NCBI GenBank assembly: GCA_016718135.1
Contig: JADKEF010000006.1
Coordinates: forward strand, 286,026 to 350,025
Length of the DNA: 64,000 nt
From: Acidobacteriota bacterium
Lineage (GTDB): Bacteria; Acidobacteriota; Blastocatellia; Pyrinomonadales; Pyrinomonadaceae
Direction: 5' to 3'
Of the stretch, positions 52,780 to 63,340 are shown in pieces. Under the pieces are notes generated by a model, which worked only from the letters and a program-made list of their open reading frames with translations, did no database searches and had not been told where the DNA came from. The first letter of the stretch is position 1. Every line of letters starts with the position of its first letter. A program made the position numbers and the translations under genes.

Positions 52780-53169
52780 ATGTCGTACGCACAACTTTAT
52801 TATCATTTCGTATTTGCGACCAAAGACCGTTTGCCGCTTGTTGCGCACTCGTGGGAAGACGAAATGTACCGGTATCTGGGCGGCATTATTCGTGGGCAAG
52901 AGTGTGTGCCTATTGAGATAAACGGTATGCCCGAGCATGTGCATGTTCTGCTGCGGGCGTCGCCAGTCATTGCGATCTCGGACCTGATGCGAGAAATAAA
53001 GGCGAATTCGTCAAAGTGGGCGCGGCGTATCCACGAGCCAAAATTCGGCTGGCAGCGGAGATACGGTGCCTTTAGCGTAAGCGAGGAAGGCCAAATGGAG
53101 TCCGACCAGCTTCCCGGTACATTAGAAACGCTTATCCAGAAACCTAAGGACAGATTGACGCGCCCGTAG
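52780..53169 (+). pseudogene. IS200/RAYT-type Y1 transposase, C-terminus frameshifted
   Basis: The start matches IS200/IS605 TnpA (Y1 family): 'MSYAQLYYHFVFATKDRLPL', the HUH metal site 'NGMPEHVHVLLRASP' and 'FGWQRRYGAFSVSE'. Then the frame changes character. The expected catalytic Tyr helix, here 'RYIRNAYPET', is found in a different reading frame (Tyr codon at 53118-53120), while the open frame runs to a TAG at 53169 as 'TLETLIQKPKDRL'. The enzyme would be a single-strand transposase acting on hairpins, but without the Tyr it is inactive unless the shift is an error. The hairpins just upstream fit its substrate. Confidence 0.7.
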
Positions 53170-53196
53170 GTTCTGGCTCATAATTCTGCGCGCAAC

Positions 53197-54865
53197 ATGA
53201 AAGCAATTATCAACAGTTCAGGCTCCGGGAGTCTTCTCCTGCTCAGTCAGTTTATCGGGATTACCCTATTCTGTTGTGTCGCAATTCGGGCCCAGTACCC
53301 GGACTATCAGAATGCCGTGGTGATCAAGAACGATCCGATACGAACTGCGCCGTCAGTCAGAGGAAAGGTACTGGCGCGACCCCGAATCGGAACGCAGGTA
53401 ATGGTTACGCCCGCACTTACACCGGGCTGGTATTTAGTAAAGCTGCCCGTTTCGCAGATCGTTGTTGGATTTATCCATGGTAAATCTTTGAGGCTAAGTG
53501 GATTGGACAGCGGAAAAGCTCCCGCCAAGATAACTGTTCTTGACCTGGATGCTGAAAAGACACGCCAAATCGCGGTGAACCCGCAAAAGCCCAGCGGTAC
53601 AAACTATTGCAAGTTAAGCCTTTTCTGCCCAGATATTGTTGACGTACAAACCGCCATTTTTGAAAACCGGGCGAAGTTGATAAAGGGAAAATTTGAAAAG
53701 ACAGCGGACTGGGAAAAGAGGCGTGCCACCCTTCAGCGGGAGATACCGTTAGGAAACTCGCGCAATCTCTCAGAGAAGCTTTATTTCTTTTACGACTACT
53801 CGTTAAGGTCTCCCGTTCCCACCGAGTGGGAATACGATGCTGATCGGGAATCGTGGACATTAAGCTTCGAAGTAAAGCGGGAGGGAGGAAGAACATATAT
53901 CCCTGTATTTAGCCCAAGGACTGGTCTGGAATTTTACTTGATAATTTCAGGTGATAAGCTGGCGAGTTCAAAGGCACTGATTTCTATGACGCCTGCAAAG
54001 GCAGCCGCCAACGATAAAAAGATCGAGCTTGCTTTCGGCGGCCGTGTTGTTGAGCCGCTTCCCGATGGGGACGCTGCAAGTTCAGAAATTCATTTCAGTT
54101 TAGAGGATATTATTGGGATCAATCCGGCAACCGGCGAGTATTGGAAAGCGACGATTGAAACGCAACCGACGCCTAAGGTTTCTCAGTTCGAACCTACGAA
54201 CACAACTCGTCCCGTCTCGGAAATTGACGCTTTGAAGCGAACTAATTAGGGACCCGCAGAATGCATCGGCCTTTGTCCGTTTGGGACAAAAGTATATCGC
54301 GGCAGCGGACCTCACTTTGGCAATTGAATCATTTAATTACGCGTTGCTCTGGGATCCTTCCTTGATAGACGCACAAATCGGCTTGGCACGGTCCCACATG
54401 CTCAAAGGCGATCATAGGACTGCCCAATACCACATTGACAAGGCCCTTGCGATAAACGAACAGAACACGGAAGCTCTAACGCTGAAACGATTGGTTTCCG
54501 ATCCCGTTCCCCTTCTTTCTGATCAATCATCGACCTCGCCGCCTTCTGCCAAACCTCTAGAAGGTGAATGGAAAATGACTTTACAGCTATCCGGCGAGAC
54601 TCTTCAAATGACTCTTTCGATCCTTCGTGTTGGCTCAAAGTTAAAAGGGGTTCTCAATACGCCCAATCACGGGTCAAGCAAAATGTTTGATATCCGTCAG
54701 CAGGGTAAGGGTGGACTCAACTTTGAAGTGTCAGAAAAGATCGGTTTTTTTCTTCCGCAAAGTTAAAGTTCGCAGGGGTTTATGGATGGCTTCCAAATAA
54801 CTGGCCAAGCTTTATTTCAATCCGGAACCTACAAGGGGTCAGGAGATTTCAACAGCGTTCGATAA
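53197..54865 (+). pseudogene. Broken secreted SH3/TPR-type protein
   Basis: Two reading frames join into one protein-like unit. The first (53197-54249, 350 codons) has a signal peptide, a bacterial SH3-like segment ('RTAPSVRGKVLARPRIGTQV') and a beta-rich region. It ends 'SEIDALKRTN' at a TAG. A shift of one base at about 54240 gives 'ELIRDPQNASAFVRLGQKYI' and a TPR ('ADLTLAIESFNYALLWDP'). That frame then meets TAA at 54764-54766 and continues in the same frame with 'SSQGFMDGFQITGQALFQSG' to a stop at 54863-54865. One frameshift plus one nonsense codon makes decay more likely than two separate genes. Function unknown. Confidence 0.55.
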
Positions 54866-54872
54866 GCTCCAA

Positions 54873-55277
54873 CTATATAAAGATATCTATCGGCAGCCGG
54901 AAGCGTTCTGATAGGCGTCTGGCTTGGGCTTTGCTGATCTCGCGTTTTCCGTTGAGGACTTGTGAGACGACGCCTTGGGAACCGAAGATGTCGAGAATGT
55001 CGGTTTGTTTTAGCTGGTGCTCACGCATCAGTTCGCGCAAGGCCAGCGGCGGATTCGACTTATCACTTATCGGATAAGCCCTTTCTTCAAAATCTTCGAT
55101 GAGTGTGACAAGATGGTCGAGCAACTGACTTTCTTCCGGCCTCAGGTCATCCTCATCTCTGAGCATCAAGCTGCCAGCGATCTGAATTGCATGCTCATTT
55201 TCTTCCTCAGTTTGGATTACGTGCGGAAAGCCTTCAGGAAGAAGAGCGGAATATTTCTGCGAGATATTTCTAGGCAT
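54873..55277 (-). CDS. higA: Orphan HigA-type antitoxin (XRE)
   Basis: A 134-residue protein of the COG5499 HigA group. The N-terminal part ('PRNISQKYSALLPEGFPHVI', 'LRPEESQLLDHLVTLIEDFE') is the family-specific helical region. The C-terminal helix-turn-helix is 'LREL-MREHQLKQTDILDIF' then 'VVSQVLNGKREISKAQARRL'. The expected HigB toxin gene should lie upstream, but the 55278-55448 gap holds no toxin-like frame, so the antitoxin is orphaned. It may still repress transcription. It lies in the decayed patch next to the transposase remnant. Confidence 0.8.
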   Translation of the reverse strand: MPRNISQKYSALLPEGFPHVIQTEEENEHAIQIAGSLMLRDEDDLRPEESQLLDHLVTLIEDFEERAYPISDKSNPPLALRELMREHQLKQTDILDIFGSQGVVSQVLNGKREISKAQARRLSERFRLPIDIFI

Positions 55278-55409
55278 ACGTTTTTATCGCTTGCCTGAGG
55301 GCAGCCTTCCAAATTACATCTGTCAGGCAAATATTGCAATCTCATTCTTGCGGCTTGCCGCTTAAGAACCTTTTGTTCGGACTGAACCGCGATCTAATGC
55401 GGCACACTA

Positions 55410-55438
55410 TTGACACAGTGTTGCATCTATGATACATT
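55410..55438 (+). promoter_or_regulatory. Promoter placed almost on a start codon
   Basis: TTGACA (55410-55415), 17-base spacer and TACATT (55433-55438) point at the ATG at 55449. The predicted transcript would start within a few bases of that ATG, so leaderless translation is possible. A small ACACA-GTGT palindrome overlaps the -35. Confidence 0.5.
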
Positions 55439-55448
55439 CTTTCACGCT

Positions 55449-55856
55449 ATGAACACCTTTAGAAAATGGGAAGAGTTTCCGGTGGGGCCGAGCGGGGCGG
55501 TTTCGGGGCTGCATGTTACGTTGAACCGGCGGGGCGAGATCTTGCTGGGGGCGAGGACGTTTAGGAAGTTTGGCGAGCCGGAGCAGGTCTTGTTGCTGTT
55601 TGAACGGCGAAACGCCTTGATCGCGATGGTGCCGACGACGGCCAAGGCGACGAATTGTTATCCGCTCATCGCGAAGCGGAATGACGGGCACCGCATTATC
55701 AGGGCTAATCTGTTTTGCCGGCACTACGGCATCGCGTTCACGCGGACCGTGGCATTTAACACCGCGTATATCGACGACGACGGCAAGCTGATCCTCGATC
55801 TGCGCGACGTGCGGGCTGTGACGAAACCGAAACGGCTGATTCCGGTGGGGGTTTAG
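55449..55856 (+). CDS. Conserved-looking small protein, function unknown
   Basis: A 135-residue protein. It has no signal peptide. The N-terminal half ('MNTFRKWEEFPVGPSGAVSG', 'LHVTLNRRGEILLGARTFRK') reads like a small swapped-hairpin or beta-barrel fold, and 'EPEQVLLLFERRNALIAMVP' follows. The C-terminal half is 'GIAFTRTVAFNTAYIDDDGK'. AbrB-like DNA binding was considered but not supported. It stands alone with a strong promoter; no ribosome site is visible, in line with leaderless translation. Confidence 0.65.
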   Translation: MNTFRKWEEFPVGPSGAVSGLHVTLNRRGEILLGARTFRKFGEPEQVLLLFERRNALIAMVPTTAKATNCYPLIAKRNDGHRIIRANLFCRHYGIAFTRTVAFNTAYIDDDGKLILDLRDVRAVTKPKRLIPVGV

Positions 55857-56999
55857 TTAGGGCACGAGACGCATGATGCGGTCGTCTTCTTTGGCGGGCG
55901 TGCCGCGGCCGTCGCGGTTTGAGGTGGAGAAGTAGATGTTGCCGTCCGGGCCCTCGGCGATCTCGCGGATGCGGCCTAACGATGCCGGTAAGATGTCTTC
56001 CTGCTTTACTACCTTGCGGCCGTCCATGATGACGCGGATGATCTTCGCACTGCGGAGGCAGCCGAAGAAGAAATTGCCTTTGAATATCGGAAACTGTGAG
56101 CCGTTGTAGAACATGCCGCTCGCGGGTGCACACGCGGGCGAGTATTCGAGAAGCGGCGAGACCATGCCTTCGCGTTTTTCGGTGTGGTGGATCTCGGGCC
56201 AGCCGAGATTGGCACCGCGTTCGACGAGGTTAAATTCGTCGCCACCCGAGCCTTTGCCTTCGAAGCTGCTCGGGCCGTGCTCGGTCTGGAACATCAGCCC
56301 GCTTCCCGGCTGCCACGCGAGGCCCTGTGCATTCCGGTGGCCATAGCTCCAGATCTCGGGGCGTGCTCCTGCCGTTTTCACGAACGGGTTATCCTGCGGC
56401 ACCGTGCCGTCGTCATTCAGACGCAACGTCTTGCCCGCCAGCGAATCCATCTTCTGCCCCAGATTCCAATCAGTCGCATCGCCGGTCGTCACATAAAGCT
56501 TGCCGTCCGGGCCAAAACGGGCACGCATTCCGGCGTGATTTGGAGCTCCGGGAATGTCTTCGATGATGGATTTGGGGTCGGTGAACTTCCCGCCTGCGTA
56601 CTTATAACGCACGACTTTGACGCGTTTGCCGTCGCGGTTGTAGGCGTAGGCGAGGTAGACAAAATTGTTTGTCGCGAACTGCGGATGGAGCGAAATATCC
56701 ATCAATCCGCTCTCACTAGACGGCTCGACGTCAGGCACTACGAACACAGGCTCTGTGCGTAGTTTACCGCCCTCGATGATCCGAACGCGGCCCGGACGTT
56801 CGGTCACGAGCATGTCCTTATTCGGCAGCCAGGCAAAACCCCACGGCACTTCGAGGCCCGTAGCGACCGTCTCGACGCGAAACTTCACGCCGTCGGCGGT
56901 CATCAGGGTTTTCCCCTCGAAACCGCCGGTCGGCATTGCGTTAGAGCAGCCAAAGGTCACGAGCAGAAGCAGAATTGCGAAGTTTTGGATGATCGTCAT
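55857..56999 (-). CDS. PQQ-dependent sugar dehydrogenase (soluble GDH/YliI type), lipoprotein-like
   Basis: A 380-residue beta-propeller dehydrogenase. It has an N-terminal lipoprotein-like segment ('ILLLLVTFGCSNA'). The family strands are 'TVATGLEVPWGFAWLPNKDM', 'MLVTERPGRVRI', 'SGLMDISLHPQFATNNFVYL', 'NHAGMRARFGPDGKLYVTTG' and 'HRNAQGLAWQPGSGLMFQTE'. This is the six-bladed propeller of soluble quinoprotein glucose dehydrogenases; the PQQ catalytic His lies in 'GAPNHAG'. It oxidises sugars with electrons to the envelope. The start at ATG 56999 replaces a long unlike frame upstream. Confidence 0.92.
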   Translation of the reverse strand: MTIIQNFAILLLLVTFGCSNAMPTGGFEGKTLMTADGVKFRVETVATGLEVPWGFAWLPNKDMLVTERPGRVRIIEGGKLRTEPVFVVPDVEPSSESGLMDISLHPQFATNNFVYLAYAYNRDGKRVKVVRYKYAGGKFTDPKSIIEDIPGAPNHAGMRARFGPDGKLYVTTGDATDWNLGQKMDSLAGKTLRLNDDGTVPQDNPFVKTAGARPEIWSYGHRNAQGLAWQPGSGLMFQTEHGPSSFEGKGSGGDEFNLVERGANLGWPEIHHTEKREGMVSPLLEYSPACAPASGMFYNGSQFPIFKGNFFFGCLRSAKIIRVIMDGRKVVKQEDILPASLGRIREIAEGPDGNIYFSTSNRDGRGTPAKEDDRIMRLVP

Positions 57000-57036
57000 G
57001 CCTATTGGACGACGATAAACGCGATTTTGTTGCGGG

Positions 57037-58290
57037 TCAAACGCGATGTTCAAAGGTCGGCGGCGGCGGGATGAAATTTGTGCTTTCGAGATATGAATGC
57101 GGGATGTCACCCGACTCAGATACGACGCAATTCCGGCCCGCATTTTTCGCCTGATACAGACAACTATCAGCACGTGCGAGAAAGCCCTCGAGCGTATCGT
57201 CCTGGCGAAGCTCGGCCACGCCAAAGCTCGCGGTGACAAAGATATTTTCGGCCTCGTACTCGACAATGAGTTGCTCGATGGCGACACGGAAATTCTCGGC
57301 TGCATGCCCGGCAGCCTTGATGTCAGCGTGCGTGAGCAACAACCCAAACTCCTCGCCGCCGAGGCGGGCGATCATGTCGTTCTGCCGCGTCATACTGGCA
57401 CAGACAGCCGCAAGTTCGCGAAGCATACGATCGCCGCCGGGATGGCCAAACGTGTCGTTGACGGTCTTAAAATGATCAACGTCAAACACCACTAACGAAA
57501 GCGGTAACGCGTGCCGTTGGCTGCGGACAACCTCGGTCGCGGCGCGTTCGAAGAATGCACGATTATTCCGCAGCCCTGTAAGGTAGTCGGTAGTTGCGAG
57601 ACGCTCAAGTTCGATCTGGGCGGTCTCGAGATCTTCCTGCAAACGCTGGCTGTTTAGGACCATGTAGGTAAAGGTCCACAACACGGCAAACAGATTGAAG
57701 AAAACAAACGAAAGCGATTGTATCCAACTCGGGACAAACAGGTCGTCGATCGGCGAGGCAGCAAACGTAACGATTCCTCGGAAAAACATAACGAGTGAGA
57801 AGCCAAGAAAGAGCCAACCGGCGAATTTATGTACAAATCGTTTTGCGTCCTTAGGAACAACAAAGAACTCATTGGCCGACATGGCTGTGATCGCACCGGT
57901 AATCACCGAACCGCATGCGATTCGCATCACGGTATTATTATCGACGCCAACGTAATATATCGAGGTCAAAAAGTGTAGGGCTACGATAGCTACATTGAAG
58001 TACACTAGCCCGCCTCGGCCTAAGAATATTCGAATACCATGCAGAGCGACCAGCAGGCCGACGACCGACATCATGTTGCCCGCAACGACTGGTATTATGT
58101 CCGGAACGAGCCCCCGAAACACTATGAATACAAAGCCGGACGCTCCGACCAGGTTTCCGGCTGTCCACCAGCCGAACCCATCGTAAGTCTTATTAGCCCG
58201 CCACGCGACCAGCATGGCGACGCTCAGAGCGGCACACATGACGATCAGCATGATCGAAAGCGTATATAGATCTAGGACACGCATTTGCAT
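57037..58290 (-). CDS. Membrane diguanylate cyclase (GGDEF)
   Basis: A protein of about 417 residues. Residues 1-215 hold about seven membrane helices, a sensory domain ('LSIMLIVMCAALSVAMLVAW', 'SLSFVFFNLFAVLWTFTYMV'). A short coiled linker 'EDLETAQIELERLATTDYLT' leads to the GGDEF domain: 'DVDHFKTVNDTFGHPGGDRM' (metal Asp) and the active loop Gly-Gly-Glu-Glu-Phe in 'IARLGGEEFGLLLT'. It should make cyclic di-GMP. An RxxD inhibitory site was not clearly seen. No EAL domain. Confidence 0.9.
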   Translation of the reverse strand: MQMRVLDLYTLSIMLIVMCAALSVAMLVAWRANKTYDGFGWWTAGNLVGASGFVFIVFRGLVPDIIPVVAGNMMSVVGLLVALHGIRIFLGRGGLVYFNVAIVALHFLTSIYYVGVDNNTVMRIACGSVITGAITAMSANEFFVVPKDAKRFVHKFAGWLFLGFSLVMFFRGIVTFAASPIDDLFVPSWIQSLSFVFFNLFAVLWTFTYMVLNSQRLQEDLETAQIELERLATTDYLTGLRNNRAFFERAATEVVRSQRHALPLSLVVFDVDHFKTVNDTFGHPGGDRMLRELAAVCASMTRQNDMIARLGGEEFGLLLTHADIKAAGHAAENFRVAIEQLIVEYEAENIFVTASFGVAELRQDDTLEGFLARADSCLYQAKNAGRNCVVSESGDIPHSYLESTNFIPPPPTFEHRV

Positions 58291-58427
58291 GAATACGAAA
58301 ACTTTCCGCCTCAAGCGGAATTGCAGCTTGTAAAAGTGTGTGAGAGAAGCCGGGAAAGCAGGCGTCGTTAAACACCGTTTGTAATTGTAACCTATCGAGC
58401 GAAATATTGGAACAAAAACTTTTGCCT

Positions 58428-58910
58428 CTATTTCAGCTTCCCGGCAAAGGCCTTAGCCCAATCGTAGGGCTTCTTTATGATAGGTAGAGCCTTAGAAAAG
58501 AACGACTTTTTCTTGGCTTGTCGGGTCACGATCGAGGCTGCCACGGCATTCTGCGGCTCACGGTACTCGAGCGGTGCAACGGGATATTCTGTACGAAGGG
58601 GCATTTTCTGCGTCGCGAATATTACCCTCGGGCGTATCGGATCGGACTTTGCAAAGGGCCCCTTTTCTCGTTTGCTGGCTGTCACTGCAGAAGCAGATCT
58701 AGTTGGTTTGCGCGGTGCCTCGCTGACCGGTTTGCCTGATCTGAATATGACGATGTCATCTTGGGCTGGATCAAGGTCAGCTGGGCCTGGGGCAATCTCA
58801 CGAATGGGCATGACAGCCGACAGATCGACCGGCAGCTCGTACGCGTTGTAGGCGACGAAGGCGACCTGCAACAGACAGATACCAATTATTCCCAAGATCG
58901 GCTTTCTCAT
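58428..58910 (-). CDS. Single-pass membrane protein of unknown function
   Basis: A 160-residue protein. One N-terminal hydrophobic segment ('ILGIIGICLLQVAFVAYNAY') is followed by a disordered, basic, Pro/Arg/Lys-rich chain with 'ASKREKGPFAKSDPIRPRVI' and a basic amphipathic end 'KSFFSKALPIIKKPYDWAKA'. The pattern suggests a bitopic periplasmic protein binding cell wall or nucleic acid, but no family is recognised. It is co-directional with the cyclase gene, but a 137-base gap separates the two. Confidence 0.65.
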   Translation of the reverse strand: MRKPILGIIGICLLQVAFVAYNAYELPVDLSAVMPIREIAPGPADLDPAQDDIVIFRSGKPVSEAPRKPTRSASAVTASKREKGPFAKSDPIRPRVIFATQKMPLRTEYPVAPLEYREPQNAVAASIVTRQAKKKSFFSKALPIIKKPYDWAKAFAGKLK

Positions 58911-59078
58911 CCCAATTAGCTTACCCCTCGTGGTGTTTAAGAATGTTCAAACATTCTCTTGCTTAGTATAACATTGGTCACAAAAGGTTGTAATAAGATC
59001 CGGATTATTTCGGGCAGGCGCAACTTCGCAGAAAACTCTTCTTGGAATAAACTTAGCCACCTAAGGACGAGCAAATAC

Positions 59079-60490
59079 ATGTACAAGAAAGGCCTTTACG
59101 CCATCTCAATACTGCTCATTACAGCAGCGTTTTCGTCGATCTATGCAGACCATCTGGATAAATTTATTGAAACCCAGATGAAGATGCGCAAGATCCCCGG
59201 ACTCTCAATCGCGATCCTCCGAGACGGAAAGGTCATCAGATCGAGGGGTTACGGTATCGCAGATCTCGAATCCGGCAGCCCAGCTAATGCCGCCACGGTC
59301 TATGAGATCGGCTCTATCTCGAAGCAGTTTGCGTCGGAAGCCGTTATGCTGCCTGTCGAGGAAGGAAAGGCAAATCTGGATGACCCGATCAGAAAATACT
59401 TGCCACAGAATGCTCCTGAGTCATGGCAGAAGATAACTGTTCGTAACCTTCTAAATCACACTTCGGGCCTTAAAGATTGGACCGAGGTCAAAGAGTTCTC
59501 GTATCGGCGTGAGTATTCGGCCGAGGAGTTTATTGATCTCGTAAAGGGTTTTCCGCTTGGGTTTCAGCCTGGGGAAAATTGGCTTTATTCAATACTAACC
59601 TGCCGCTGATCGGCATAATCGTCGAAAAGGCTAGCGGGCGTTCATTCGAAGAATATGTGACCGAGCGTATCATAAGGCCGCTGAAATTCCTGTCGATCCG
59701 TTTCAAACATCAGGAAGATGTGGTGACAAATCGGGCCGCGGGCTACGTTTTGCGAAGTGGCATTCTGAAAAATGGAGAACCGTTCAGGCCAAAAGTGATC
59801 GCGGCGAGCGGTGGAATTCTTGCAAGTGCTCAAGACCTTGCCGGTTGGTGGGAAGCTGTGATGAAAGGCCGCGTAGTGAAACAAACGAGCCTCGATAAGA
59901 TGCTCGCCCCGACAAAATTGAACGACGGCCGGTCGATCGCTCACGGTTTTGCGTTCTTTACCGATGTATTTAACGACCACAAGCTGATCCAGCACTTTGG
60001 CTCGACCGTCGGAGGTTTTGGCAGTATCGTGCGGTACTATCCGAAGGAAAAGATCACGATAGCAGTGATCGGCAACCTCGAAGACGGCGGAATTGGCGCT
60101 GAGTATATTGCTAAGCGGGTCGCGGATGTCTATATTCCAGGGGCTTTTGCCGACGGGATGAAAAACGTTCCGGATGCGAGGCCGAATCAAAAACAGAAAG
60201 ATCTTCAGATACTTCGCGACATTGCCGACGGCAAATCTCCACAAGAAATGTCGGCCAACTTTGCCGCGCGGGTCAGTGAGGTATTTCGTAAACAGCTCGG
60301 CGACAACCTAAAGCAAATGAAATCCTTTTCCTACCTCGGCAGCGAGAAGATAACCACCGATCATTTCATGCTCGACGCGACCGCGGATGAATTCGTGCGC
60401 TACAGAATGACGCTCGCGGGTAAAAGCGTTTACTACTATTTTCGGATGAACAAAGAAGGAAAGATCGGGTGGATCGTATTTGAGGAATAG
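59079..60490 (+). pseudogene. Serine beta-lactamase-like hydrolase, frameshifted at the YxN motif
   Basis: A class C/DD-peptidase-like protein in two frames. The first, from ATG 59079, has a signal peptide, 'IETQMKMRKIPGLSIAILRD' and the Ser-x-x-Lys motif in 'IGSISKQFASEAV'. It ends in 'GENWLYSILTCR' at 59609. The second continues as 'NTNLPLIGIIVEKASGRSFE' to 60490, with the late motif around 'QHFGSTVGGF'. One base inserted after 59590 turns 'YSILTCR' into 'YSNTNLPLIG', restoring the Tyr-Ser-Asn motif. As read, the catalytic Tyr motif is split, so the protein is broken or the base is missing from the assembly. If intact it would be an esterase or peptidase. Confidence 0.85.
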
Positions 60491-60500
60491 GCAAGGCACA

Positions 60501-61124
60501 ATGAGCAATCTTCGCGAAGAGTTTGGCGACATCGATATTTATCTGTTCGATCAGATCCAAAAGGGCAGGTTTTTGCCTGAGATGAAGATCCTCGATGCTG
60601 GTTGCGGTGGTGGGCGGAATGTCGTTTGGCTGATGCGAAACGGCTTTGACGTGTATGCGATCGACCGGGACGAAAACGCGGTTGAAGCAGTTCGCGAAAT
60701 GGCCGAGAACCTAGCCCCCGCACTTTCTCAACAGAATTTTCAGCGTGCATCTCTCGAATCGATACCGTTTTCGGACGAGAGTTTCGACTGGGTCATCTGC
60801 AATGCGGTAATGCACTTCGCGGAGGATCGCGGCCAATTCGATCGGATGCTGGCCGAGCAATGGCGCGTGCTCAAGCCGGGCGGCGTATTTTTTGCGAGGC
60901 TTGCATCGTCGATCGGGATCGAAACGCTGCTCGTGCCAACGTCGAACGGCCGCTATCTGTTGCCGGATGGCTCGGAGCGTTTTGTTGTTGATGAGCAAAT
61001 TATTAGAAACGCGACCGCAAGTGTCGGCGGGCGTTTTCTCGAACCGATCAAGACAACCAATGTCGAGAATCTGAGGTGTATGACCACTTGGGTTTTGGTA
61101 AAAGACCCGAATTCGTCGACATGA
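60501..61124 (+). CDS. Class I SAM-dependent methyltransferase
   Basis: A 207-residue methyltransferase. Motif I is 'KILDAGCGGGRNVVWLMRNG', the acidic motif II is 'VYAIDRDENAVE', and post-motif regions are 'ESIPFSDESFDWVICNAVMH' and 'EQWRVLKPGGVFFARL'. No target can be deduced. The gene begins 10 bases after the hydrolase stop and is codirectional. The ATG at 60501 has AAGG about 7 bases upstream. It is followed by the thiC regulatory region. Confidence 0.88.
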   Translation: MSNLREEFGDIDIYLFDQIQKGRFLPEMKILDAGCGGGRNVVWLMRNGFDVYAIDRDENAVEAVREMAENLAPALSQQNFQRASLESIPFSDESFDWVICNAVMHFAEDRGQFDRMLAEQWRVLKPGGVFFARLASSIGIETLLVPTSNGRYLLPDGSERFVVDEQIIRNATASVGGRFLEPIKTTNVENLRCMTTWVLVKDPNSST

Positions 61125-61130
61125 ATGCGT

Positions 61131-61160
61131 TTGGGCAAAGTCGATGTATTTCGCTAGAAT
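61131..61160 (+). promoter_or_regulatory. thiC promoter (weak match)
   Basis: TTGGGC (61131-61136), 18-base spacer, TAGAAT (61155-61160). The TPP aptamer begins about 12 bases further on, which fits. Confidence 0.45.
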
Positions 61161-61175
61161 TGTAAAAAGCACGTT

Positions 61176-61263
61176 TTCAGGGGAGCAAACCAGCTGAGAG
61201 TTGTTCGATTTGTCGAACATTACCCTAAAAACCTGACGCGGATAATGCCGCCGGAGGAAGAAA
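61176..61263 (+). promoter_or_regulatory. TPP riboswitch (THI element)
   Basis: The conserved core is present in order: CAGGGGAGC (from about 61178), CTGAGAG (61194-61200), a hairpin GTTCGA/TCGAAC (61203-61218), ACCCT (61222-61226), AACCTGA (61230-61236) and GGATAATGCCG (61240-61250). This is the thiamine pyrophosphate aptamer. The ribosome site GGAGG (61253-61257) abuts the 3' end of the aptamer, which suggests translational control of thiC (inference). TTTTC on the left and GAAAA on the right may form the closing stem. Confidence 0.93.
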
Positions 61264-61266
61264 AAC

Positions 61267-63255
<1,989 letters not shown>

Positions 63256-63292
63256 AATCCAGTTAAAAGAAGAGGCCTCACGCGATCGGATC

Positions 63293-63329
63293 CCAAATTG
63301 AGGGCGTGCATTGGACGCTCTCAATTTGG
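63293..63329. other. Long stem-loop between convergent thiC and hydrolase genes
   Basis: CCAAATTGAGGGCGT (63293-63307) pairs with ACGCTCTCAATTTGG (63315-63329), 15 pairs with one G-T wobble and a 7-base loop. No T run follows, so it is not a typical terminator; it may be an mRNA 3' end or transcription barrier. Confidence 0.7.
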
Positions 63330-63340
63330 ATAATTAGGGC

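Noticed and set aside
57000..57347. A 116-codon upstream extension of the PQQ sugar dehydrogenase
   Set aside because: It overlaps the diguanylate cyclase frame on the same strand and lacks signal or family sequence; the lipoprotein-like start fits ATG 56999.
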